Below, one piece after another: positions 32,534 to 44,800 of a stretch of 64,000 nt of DNA. This DNA is from Micrasema longulum (taxonomy: Eukaryota; Arthropoda; Insecta; Trichoptera; Brachycentridae), in contig JAGVSM010004887.1 of NCBI GenBank assembly GCA_022494885.1, positions 1 through 64,000 on the forward strand. The letters run 5' to 3'. A model generated the notes under the pieces. It saw only the letters and a list, made by a program, of their open reading frames with translations, was not told the DNA's origin and ran no database searches. Position numbers and translations under genes: made by a program. Position 1 is the stretch's first letter. The number at the start of each line of letters is the position of its first letter.

Positions 32534-32875
32534 TCAGACGTTTCTTATGTTCCTCGTGTGAGTGCGAGGGAGGCCTTGCGTGGCCGCGCCGATGTCTTCC
32601 AAGAAGGTCGCCGAGTTGTGCACCGTGGTGCCCCCGAGCACTACGCGGACCCCCGAGTTGGACTGGTTGATGTTGTGGACGCAGAGCGCCTCCTCGTATG
32701 TGGCGCCGCCGACCATGAACACGACGATGTCCTGGTAGCGACGGCTGGGGTAGGCGTCGTCGCTGCCCATGCACGGATACGCGGAGTCGCGGATCTTGCC
32801 CTTGATGATGTCGTCGAGGGTCTCCGCTATGAGCGGCTTGTGCTGCGTGTAGATGTTCTCCACTCCGCTGAGACC
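32534..32875 (-). CDS. Vps45: Vps45 exon 9 (stop codon)
   Basis: Acceptor CTCTCCAG. 113 codons and [61 protein letters not shown], ending THTRNIRNV. The extreme C-terminus is short and divergent, as is common in this family. Confidence 0.95.
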   Translation of the reverse strand, partial: GLSGVENIYTQHKPLIAETLDDIIKGKIRDSAYPCMGSDDAYPSRRYQDIVVFMVGGATYEEALCVHNINQSNSGVRVVLGGTTVHNSATFLEDIGAATQGLPRTHTRNIRNV

Positions 32876-35800
32876 CTGGAGAGAGATAAAGATTAACAAG
32901 TGTCCAGGACGCATATTGGTAAATACCCAACGCATTATCTATCCAGGATGTTTCAGAATCCAACCGAAGTGGCTGCGAAGAAAGCAGGCATGTCGGATGG
33001 AGGTAAAGACGCATTATTTAAAGCAGTTTAAAAAGACCGAAACACACTGAATTCTTTTATAAGACATTTTTGGCGTAGCCGAGATAATACAATATTTCGA
33101 ATAATTCCACTTTGCCTGTTTATCTGAGAGAGCTCTTCCAACCTCTATCTCAAAATGGACTCTTCATTTTAGTAACGAGAGAACGCTTTTAGTACCCATT
33201 CACCGCTCTATTTTTTTTGCCGCCTCTTTCACAGTAGTCGCTGCTTGTTTGTGCAATAATTTGGATTTTGTCTAAGGGAAGAGACCATTGCAGGAGACTG
33301 CTGCGAGATATTGCATAGATTTATATATATATACTATTAAGCGCGTTGTCCAGATGTTTATTGCAGTATATGTGTGTTTATGCAATTATTTTTATTTTTG
33401 CTATTATTTAATAATGTACATGCTTCCGCTTTCCATTATGTTGTATCCCAACTCAACACAGGGCTCTTGGCCTCGTAGAGTTAGGGATACGTTATTATGA
33501 TTTTTTTAGAATATATTTGTATTTGTATGAATAAATATCTACCCAATAGTGTCAGAGAGGGCCCTTAATTATGAACATTTAAATTAAGATTGAAATGTCA
33601 CTATATTAATATTTTAGTTTATCCTTTCTCCTTCTTCTTTCCCTCCCATCCCCCTTCTCTCGTCATAGTATAGTGTAAATTTGTTTTATATTTTTGTTTC
33701 AAATTTCGTATAAAATTATAAGATCCTGCATTGATATTATATCTAGAATATGTCTATTTACTTATTATTTTCTCAAATTAAATAGTTTAGGTAGGTAGGC
33801 AGAAATTGTCTTAAGGCGATATGCCCGCCCTATTAAGTAAATAAAATGTATACAAAGTGTTGAATAAATACAATTAAAATGAAGACGTTTTTGTTGAGTG
33901 ACGTTAGCAGACACTGCGCAGGGGCGATTTATTTTATTTTATTTATTTTATTTATAGATTTTGTGGCTATACGAAATTGAGCGAGGAAATACGAATGGAA
34001 CTACTTTCTTAACTAATGCAGAGTGCTCTCTCCTGGGACGAGTTGAGTATTGAGTTATTTAGTCTTACCTTGAACAATCTGAGTGTGATCTTGACGGCAT
34101 CCTGGGTACTGAACAGGTCCGACTGCCGCGCGTGCGAGCCCCCGTACTCGAGTATGGACACGACAGCCTTGAGCAGGCTGCGGTCCACACCGCGCCCTCG
34201 CAGCGCCTCCAGCAGCCCCACCGTGTCGTTGTTGGCGTGCCGCTCGTAGCGCAGGGCGTACAGCATAACCAGCTTCACGGCGTCGGTGTGGCGGACAGTT
34301 TCCATGGCCAGCACTTTGCGGATTTGCTGGAATTTAAAAAAAAATAATTTTTTTAAAAAGTTTTATTTATTTTAACAAATAAGTAACATACATAATTGTA
34401 TTTTTGCTCCCGCAAAGCCGAAGCTTGTCTGCGGGTTACATTACATTTTTGTTTTAAATTTATAAAAAGTAAGTACATAGTTTAATAATAAATGAAGAAT
34501 ACAATATATTTATGTGCACACTTAAGTTTTACATGCTGTTTTTAACTTATATTTTTTAGTGAATTTAGGTTTTTTTCCTCAAGATTTTCAGCTGGTATTA
34601 AATTAAACAGTTTTGGTACTACACTCCCCATTGTTCTATCTCCATAGTGGTTCTTCTGTCGTGGCACCGTCAGCTGCTGTGCCGATTATACCATTGTACA
34701 ATAATATTTTATTAGGATTTTAGGCAATACAAGAGTTTGTGATTGCCATTAAATCCATCAAAGGCTGTCAAATGTTGTATAGGTAAATAAAATAACAATA
34801 AAATTAACAATGTTTTGAGAACATTCAAATGTTTGTAGACAGGCTGGAAATTATTGCAACAGAGAGGGAAAACACTTTTGAGAAGGGAACATGGAAGTCT
34901 AACCGTTTACGGGGCTAATGACCTGTCATTGGCTGGTTTAAGAGGCCACTTTACACACTGTGTAACATTCACAATTCTACCTATGTATAAGCATCAACAT
35001 TTTCTCAACTTTTCCATCTGTTGACTTTTGTGGAGTAAAAGAGCCGAAACCTTTATTGATGTGGGTGAGATTCATTTGGCTGAATTATTTCACCTACTGA
35101 GCAATTGCTTGAATTATATGTCAACAATGTTTTGAGTTTGTCCAAATGTTCGTAGACAAAAATTGAAAAATTGTTTTCAGGCGTTGCCTAGTATGTGAAA
35201 TAATTCAGTCAGATGAATCTCTTCACAACAATAAAGGTTTCAGCTCTTTAGCTTCACTAAAATCAACAAATGGTAGAATTGAAGAAATATGGATGTTCAG
35301 GCAAAATGGTGAATGTTACACAGTGTGTAAAGTGGCCACTTAAACCAGCCAATGACACGTCATAAGCCCTGTAAATGCCTTGACTTCCATATTCCCTTAT
35401 TTAAGGTATTCTCCATTCCTGTTGTATTTGCTAATCTTAATGACCCCCGAGGGGGTGAAATCCAGTCTTTTGTCTACAAACATTTGGACAAACTCAAATA
35501 TTGTAATGAAACCAACTGGTCCAAGAAGAAGTTTAAAAATTGAAAAATTGTTTTCAGGCGTTGCCTAGAATGTGAAATAATTCAGTCAGATGAATCTCTT
35601 CACAACAATAAAGGTTTCAGCTCATTAGCTTCACTAAAATCAACAAATGGTAGAATTGAAGAAATATGGATGTTCAGGCAAAATGGTGAATGTTACACAG
35701 TGTGTAAAGTGGCCACTTAAACCAGCCAATGACACGTCATAAGCCCTGTAAATGCCTTGACTTCCATATTTCCTTATTTAAGGTATTCTCCATTCCTGTT

Positions 35801-38800
35801 GTAACTTGTTAATTTTAATAAATTTTATACCTGTAGTTGTTTGGCATGCTCGTTCTGGCAAGCCAGTTCCTGCTCCAACTCGGAGACTTGCAGTAGACTG
35901 TGGCGGCCCACCAATGCTGACATCTCTTCTACTACCGTCACATGCTTGGATACGGTACCCGACATTTTCTATTAAAAAAACATACATTAATGTTGTATAT
36001 TTGACATATTTATGTTTTTATTTATGAATATGATATGTACAGTAAAACCTCTGTTTTACGTTTTTCAAGGGAGCAACAAAAAAATGTGTAAAACTAAGGA
36101 AAACTCTAAAGTGAGGAAATTCAAAATGTATGAAAAAAATTAAATTACATAAAAATATAATTATTGTAATAGACTATACTAAATATACTGCGGAAAAATT
36201 GTAAGAACTGTCATAATTGGGGATTATTCATATTTACCAATGATTTAATTGCAAATATTTTGTATTTTTTCAAGCAATACTACAATGTGCTATTTTTTAT
36301 TGAATTAAAAAAAAAAACATGTTTGAATCATTTAATGTAGATACTTAACCTTAAAAACATAAGACTTTTTACCTAAATATTGGGAAATTTTATTTATATG
36401 GTATCACAGAATTTCAACTGTCATTTACATTGCGGCAAAACTGTTTCACACTTTTATAATAACTGCGTAAACTATCTTCTTTTCACATTGTGTTTAATTT
36501 TTAGTTTAAAAAAATCGGGTTGTGGTCTCGTGGCATGTGGACTCACGGATCATAGGTCCGAGGTTCGAACCCCACTCTACCCCAACTTGATTTCCATTTT
36601 CTAAAAGTGAGTTATTTACAACTCGTCGAAAATGGCCACCAAAATTGAAATATTTGGGTAAATTAGAAGAACGCTAATATTTCTTAAAAAAAAAAAAGTC
36701 TCATAACTTCAAATAATATTTCTATTGACAATTTATTTAACTCTCTGCATAATAATTTATTGATGTGACATTAAAAATGTGTCAGCTGCATGTCACTATT
36801 TAGTAAAATGTCAAAATTAGACACGTAAACAAAATGGTCAATTACACTGCACCTACTTTGAATTTAGTTTGAGACAATAATTTACACATTTCTTTATTTA
36901 CCTCAATTTTATTCTACATTCACGCGGCGGCGCGCGGCTCGTTGTCTTTTGACAGATCGAATGAGTTTTGAAAAATTTTCAACGTAAAACCGGGGTTATG
37001 AAAAATGTAAAAAACATTGATTTTAATGAGAATGTATGGAAAAAAATGGGACCTAAATATTTCGGTGTGAAAAGTGGGAAAACGCAAAATCAAGGAACGT
37101 AAAAACGAGGTTTTACTGTACAAGCTACAGATATGGAACCCCTATTATATATCAACTTGTTGGAAAGAGTTCAAAGACGAGGTACAAAGTTGTCGCCAGC
37201 CTGAAACGACTTCCTTATGTGGAGAGAGAGGGGTGACTTGATAGAGATACGAGATACTCAACAGTCACTATAGCTGCCCAAATTTGGATCCCAGTTCAAG
37301 CTTAAACAAGATGCTCGACTTCGAGGCCGCAGTCTCGGGCTGGAGAAAACCAGATCCAATCTAAAACACTATCATATTGAAAAAGCAAAGACAAACACAG
37401 GACAGTCAAAAATACTACATAATGGACTTAAACACTACAACGACCTACCTTACTACTTGAAAACTTTTAATGGAGACAAATTTAAAATCAATCTGAAAAA
37501 GCACACGATGACTGAACTAACTAGACTAGACGAGACATAAAATGACTTGACAGTATTAAATTTCTAATGTAACCCTAACGGGTTTTTTAAAATTGTAAAT
37601 AAATAAAAAAAAAATCCACGGAAACCTTTCTTGAGACATAAAGTTGTTGATATAATTGATTTATTTGGTGTTTATTTTGTAGAACTAGAAATATTTAAAC
37701 ATAGGAAATTTATTTAAACATAAATGTATTATTATCTGTTTATATAAATTTCCTCATAATATTTCAATCATGTTTTAAAATTAAATTGAACAGCAACCTA
37801 TTATAATATTATTGATATTTTTTCGACAGCAATTATCTAAATTTACAAAACTATAAAGTATTATTGTTATCAAAAACATTTTTCACTTTGTGGTATGACA
37901 TTTTACACTTCTTTGTTTATAAATTTGTATAAACCACTCTAATTTTTTTATTACACTTCGACCGGTTTAGAGGTCAGAAATTTCAGAAATCGTCAGAAAT
38001 TTAACTAACTTATAATTACACGCGTTGCTATTTATATAATAAAATATTGTATGAAAGAGACAGAAAATTGAAAGAAAGAGAGAGAAAGAAGATAAAATAA
38101 ATACCGTTAAGATTTATTTTATCTTCTTTCTCTCTCTTTCTTTCAATTTTCTGTCTCTTTCATACAATATTTTATAATATAAATAGCAACGCGTGTAATT
38201 ATAAGTTAGTTAAATTCCTGACCATGAGGTAGTAACCTCGAAACCGGTCGAAGTGTAGTAAAAAAATTAAAGTGGTTTATACAAATTTATAAACAAATAA
38301 GTGTAAAACTATAAAGCTTCATTAATTATCTCACAATACATACATGTACAATGTCAATAAATATTTACTTTGTTATATTTTTCCCGAAATTCAAATATAA
38401 ATACCTAAATTTCCCATTACCTATTAAACACTTAGCCTCGCCCTTAACCATTGGTTTTTCCCTCAATTATGATTAATGTACATGCTATGGTTCGTAAGAT
38501 TATTTTTATTTTCTGCTTAAGTACCTTGAATTATATAACTACATAAGGACATTCAATCCATTCGTTTGAAAATGCCCTAATAAGGCGAAACAGTTGTCAC
38601 AAAGTTTTTATTTTTATAAAAATAAAATAAAGTGTTCAGTAGACTCAAATCAGTGTTTGATTTCTAATATTATAAGTTGTTGATATAAGTTTAAAAATGG
38701 ACTAGATTTGGTTTTGGAAAGGTTAAAGTGTGTCAGCAACCTACTTTTGTTAAAAAGATTTAAGCATATCAGCTTTAAGCTGATTGCTAAAAATAAAAAT

Positions 38801-41800
38801 AATAATAATAATAATAAAATACATATTTTAAAAATATTTACAAAATATATTTCTTTTCGAAAACAAAACTGTAATGGGCCTGCCACACACTCGACGAGTG
38901 GCATGGGAAGTAGCGAGGAAAGGAGGCAGAGACGTATTGTGGCAACATTACTCGTCATGCCGCACGTCATGCTCCTCGTCGTGCCCACCGCTCCCTATTT
39001 TGTCGGTTTTTGAGCGCGAGTCAAAGGACCGGCAATATGAGTGCGAGTAAGCTGGCCACATAATTGCGCGGTCGCAGTACGCATCGAGCGCTCACACAAG
39101 ACGCACGCGTCATTTTTGAATGATGTATATTTCTTTGTATGACATTGATATAATTAGCTATACTTAAAATGCATAGCGCGTACGCTGTCACAGTTTCATC
39201 GTCCATTGTATAGAAAGACAAATGACAAGTGCGATTAACTGCGCGAGTAGAGTAGTGTGTGGGCGGAGAGGGCAACATCGGGCGAGAGGGCGGCAGCGCG
39301 AGGAGCATGAGCATGAGCAGCGCAAGGATCATAGTGTGGCGGGGCTATAAGGTTTTTGCTGCAGCAGTTCTTACGTTCAATTTATTATCTTTAAATCATT
39401 TGGACAAATTTTACCTTAATACTAAGTATTTATAGGAGAATTAATGTACCAAAGTTTTGTCTAAATTTTAAGAATTGTAATCTGCCGGTTTAGAAGTATT
39501 TTATATTTTAGTAATATAAAACTTTCAAGTATATACTATATTTTTAACAGAAAACAAATTTAATTTACATTGAATTAATTAAAAACTAGTAGGCAACAAG
39601 TGTGGGTATCGCAGACTGTTACAGGCCAGACAGACACAATCAATCATTATTAGAAAAATAATATATAAGATTTTTAAAAAAAACTGCATTTTAAAATGGC
39701 TAAATCGTATGATTTCGTTACTACAGCCTTAACAGACCAAAATAAATTTTCAGAGATGAAGGAAATAACTCTCTGATAGACATCTCAACTGATATGAATG
39801 AATTATTGGGGAATGTGAAGCGTTGACTTACTTTGAATTGAGGATATGCTTCCACAAAGTTCTTCAAATCAGCAATACTCTCCAGTTTCTGGTGACTTTT
39901 GGCTTTCTTCTGGAACTCATCCATCAGGTCCTTGATGGTTTTCCCAATCTCGCCAAAATTCAAATATAAACTCTGAAATGTTAGCACTTTGATTAATTAA
40001 GAAGTTTGGTATTTAAAATTCATTTAGTGAGGGGTGAACCATTGATTGTCATTCCAATGAATAAAAAATATTACAGCTAGTGATGGATCGCTTTTCTGTC
40101 GCTTCCTGCTGTGTTGTCTACGGGTGCGATACTCTACTTATACCCCACCACCATCAGCGGCTCCGAGCGACAAAATTTTGTATGAAGTGCCGTGCTGTGT
40201 GCGGTTTGTTTCGTCCAAAACAGTGAAATTGAGGCGTTTGAGGTATTTATTTGTCATTTGATCTTAGACCGTCTTTTATTAAATAATCATTGAAAAAAAC
40301 GCTATATGTCAGTAACTTATTCGTTTTTTCTTTCTAAAACAATGCACAAAAGGTCATGGATAGGACTGCCTACAAAGTCACCTATACACGCTTAATAACA
40401 ACTGAAAAAAAAACTCACACATACACATTTTGTTCATGTCAACAACAGCTGAAATATGAACAAAATAATCATTTGTAGTTTGCGCCGATCGGTACGATAC
40501 AGTACTTAACCGAATTATATCTGGCGCATTTTTCAAATTTTACAAACAGTTACTCGCAAATTTTATATTGTTTTAATGAAATTCTAGTAGGGTAGGCACT
40601 GCTTATGTGCCTATATGGAACGCACGCCACTGCCCACCACACACATCATACAACTTGCATCTATCTTGGTACATGCACACCTACTTAGATTAGATGCAAA
40701 AACAAATATAGGAAAACAAAGTGTATTATAAATTATTCAAAGTATTAGACATTTGAGGATGGTTTTTTCAAAACACGATATTCAACCAACGATATTCGTA
40801 GTTTGCTCATTTAAAAAATTAAAAAAACACTGTCATTTTCTATAGGTAGTTCTACTTTAACTTTTTTAAAGTATCCGCTAAAAGCTTTATAGAATTTTAA
40901 TATGATTTTTGTTGGTATTTATTGAAATATTTTGTACTTATTCCGATATTTCTAGTCATTTTATCTTCTTGCGGTGCCTTGTCAGGTCTTCCCGACGTTG
41001 GCGATCACTACGGCGAAAGTATCTCGGGCCTGCGCTCGTCTTATATTCCACAGCCAGGACAACAGCTTATTGGACCTACTGGCCATAGTGATCCCTGGGA
41101 AAATGTGACCAGAGTGGTTTCCCGTTACCTTTTCTGGTGGATTTTTCTGTCGGGGTTACCTTCCCTTAGCTGGTTGGTTCTGGTTTGGAGGCGCCAGAAA
41201 CTCGCCTTTCATCCTCTCATTATTTGCTGTGATCACACTGTTATGAGTGTGATCCCATTGCCCGGGGTTCGCGACGTGGACGCTAGCGAGTAGGACGAGT
41301 CAGTAGTGTTGCCGGCGGAATGCAACTGGGAGTTCGCAGCATTTTATAGAATCACATCCTCCAGCAAGATGTGACTCACTGCGATCCTACTGACAGTTTG
41401 AGTAATTTTATATTCATCATCATTCCCTTTCCGCACCTAATGGTGCATAGGGCACTGCATCGGTACACCAATCGCAGCGTATCTTGATAATTTTTGTTAC
41501 ATGAAGGAAAGATGATCAGTCTTACGCTTCAGGTACCAGTCTAGGGACTATGAAATATTCTAGAGTAAAAACACCCCTTTAAATAATATTTCATGTCAAC
41601 CATGTCGGGAATCTAACCAGAGACCTCTTGCATAGCAGGCAAACGCGCTGACCATTATACCACGAGGCCGACTTTATATTAATTATGGCTTCATTTATTT
41701 ATTTATTTATTTATTTATTTACATACATAAGGTTATTGTACATTATTTGAGACAATAAGTCCCAACTCCATGGGACTAAAAGTCCTGTGTTGAGATGGGA

Positions 41801-44800
41801 CGAGCAATTATCACCACAAATACAGGATTAGAAACATAAAAAATATTTAAAAAAACATATATATGGCACATCAATATGGTAAACAGTAAACTCAAGCATT
41901 TGGAAACTGATGTACCATCGTTACTGGAACAAGTGGCATTCAATGTTCCAATCCGCCGGTTGCAAAGTAATAATGTGCTGTTCATTGATCAACACAGCAC
42001 AAACTATGGCTTGCTAAACTAAACTATGTCTCGATTGTGTCGTATTGTAAACTCGAGACAAGATCTGGACTTTTTTGGTGTAAGTCTTTATAGATTTAAA
42101 AATCACTAATATAGACCGGATCTTGTCTTGAGGTAGCAATTTTTTTTGTCCTAACTTTAATTTTATTGAGTTGTATTTTATTTGATTAGTGCCTATATTT
42201 ATTATAAGAAATTGTATTTACCATTGTTAGAATGGACTGCATAAGTTCGTCAATAAATAAATAAATAAGTCGTAATTACTTTTAATTGTTTCATGCGTGG
42301 ATAAGCTTGGTCGGCCTCGAGGTGTAATGGTCAGCGCGTTTGCCTACCATGCAAGAGGTCTCGGGTTCGATTCCCGGCATGGTTGATATGAAATATATAT
42401 TTAAAAGGGTGTTATTACAATAGAATATTTCATAGTCCCCGAAGCGTAAGATCTGATCATCTTACCGTCTCATCTGATTGGTGTACCGATGCAGTGCCCT
42501 ATGAACTAGGTGCGGAAAAAGAATGATGGTGATGCTTGGATACGAAAGTAATAAATAAATAATGAAAACTGTAAAAACCTTGGCATAAAACTCGTCCTGT
42601 TCCGCAGATAGCACCACTTCTTTCAACTCCTTTGATATTCCCGGAACGTTGGACAGGTTAACTCTGTTGTTGTTGATTGTGAGCAGTTCATGCACCATCG
42701 CTTGATAAGTCCACTAGAAAATAAAAAATTTCAGATTAACATTTAAAAACATTACAACTAAACTTAATGCCCCTATTCTCCGAGTCAGTTGTCCTGGCCT
42801 CGGAGTAGCGCAGGACCGAGATGCTTTCACTGTAGAGATTGCCAACGTCGGGGGACCTGATAAGGCACCGCAAGAAGAAGATTCTCTGGGTAGAATAAAA
42901 AATACACTTCTTTATGTGAAAAAAAACTTGAACCCTAAATGTGTTTTCAACTTGATTGCTACTTTTAGGTAAAAATTCTGAAAGGGGGTTGTTCCGGACG
43001 CGCGGGCTAAAGAACAAGACTTATAAATGTTATTTAATTGAGTTTTTTATAAAGATTTAACTAATTATAGGGCCTCGGTATATGTAAGAAAGTCAAGTGC
43101 CGAATCCCCAATAAAGATGAGTTGTTTCACTTTCGGATTCGGCCTTGACAAATACCGAGGGCAAAATATAGCTTAAAAAAGGAAATTATTTGTATCAGGT
43201 AAAATGCAGATAAACAAACATTTGTATTTTTCCACAATGTTGAAACTGTGGATAAGGATGGAGAAAACACACACTTCAACTTTTTCGCGCCACGTTCTAT
43301 TTTACAAATAATTGTCACTTTTTCACAAATCGAAATACTTCACAGTCAGCAACAAAAATGTTCCAGTGTATATGTAAAATAAGATTTACTTTAAACCATC
43401 AGACCGTCTGATCGGAAGTGAAATATTACAAAAAATAAGAAAGTTATGATATGTGTCCTTATGAGAAAAAATGGCCGCAAACATGTTCAAAATAAATGAG
43501 ATAATGTAACTACATATTCAATTAGTGTAAAAATATTAAAATAAATTCAATTTGCGGAACGGTTTCAGAACATGACTGTTCCTTTGTCAGGACTTAAAAA
43601 TAAACTAACATTAGTTCTATATTTCCCGCTCACCCCTACGGTAAAAAAGTTATTTAACCTGATTCAGCAAAGGTGTGACGGGGTCATCTCTCCTGTCCAG
43701 CAGCAGCAGTAAGGGAGCCGAGTCTCCCTGGCGGAAGTTGAAGAGCTGCGACTCGCGGCACAAAACCTCCCTGACCTTCTCCCCGAGGCGCCGACAGAGA
43801 TCGGAGTTGGCCTGGTATCTCAGCACCGGTCTCTTCTTCAGCGACAGGAGGAGGCCCGTGAGGCCCTGTGTGCAGCGAAGAAGGTGTGCTGGATTCCACA
43901 CCAAGTCTACAACAATTATCACATTTCAGTGTAAAAAACATCAGGGGTTTTGAAGTATCGAAGGTATTTATTATTAAATATTATCATTATTCTTATTTTG
44001 AAATATGGAGGTCAGTGCTATAGAAGCTCCTGACTTCACTACAATCTGCGTAGTAGCGAGTGCTCTCATATTGCTAGCTTCCTTCTCCAAGTCCAAGGTA
44101 GGGAGTGAGCGCTTTAACATCAGGTTAAGCCAGTAGAGCCCCGAGGATGCAGCTTCTTTTGTGATTTAAAGCATCACATTCACATAGAATGTGAATAGGT
44201 GTTTCGAGGTTCATTCTAGCAAAGATAATACATTCCACGATGTCAAAATACTCTTATTCGCTGATGATCTCAAGATCTTCAAACTTATTCAAACTCCTTT
44301 TGACTGTTCGATTGTTCAAAGAAATTTGGATAATCTTGAGGCCTGGTGCACAAGAAATTCTCTTTTTCTTAACGTGGATAAGTGTCATGTAATGCGGTTT
44401 TCTCGAATAAAAAATCCATTGGTTTTTTAATATAGCATCAGTAATACGACATTAACTTTTGTAAAGAAAATAAATGATCTACGTGTCATCTTTGATGATA
44501 AATTAACTTTTGTTCCCCATAAGCATTGAGCATGTTAGGTTTCATAATTCGAATGAGTAAACACTTTGATAATCCAAAGGCCCTTATTTCATTATATTAT
44601 ACATTTGTCAGAAGCCATTTGGAATACGCCTCTCAGATATGGAATCCTCAGTATGCCATATATATAAGTAGAATAGAAAATATTCAAAACAAATTTATAA
44701 AGTACCTTAAATACAAAACCGGTATTTCTTATGTATCTACTCTCACTGCCTCCACCTTCCATGGAATCATTTCTCTACAATACCGCAGAGTGTGTGTGGA

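Noticed and set aside
38560..38605. CTAATAA...GGCGAAAC as another hammerhead
   Set aside because: No room for stem II, two core changes and no stem I; kept out although the nearby GTCACAAAG context is suggestive.
40922..41293. 123-codon ORF starting with a hydrophobic, signal-like segment ([20 protein letters not shown])
   Set aside because: It lies within repeat family B, whose second copy is inverted nearby, and the hydrophobic start comes from AT-rich flank; more likely a repeat than a secreted protein.
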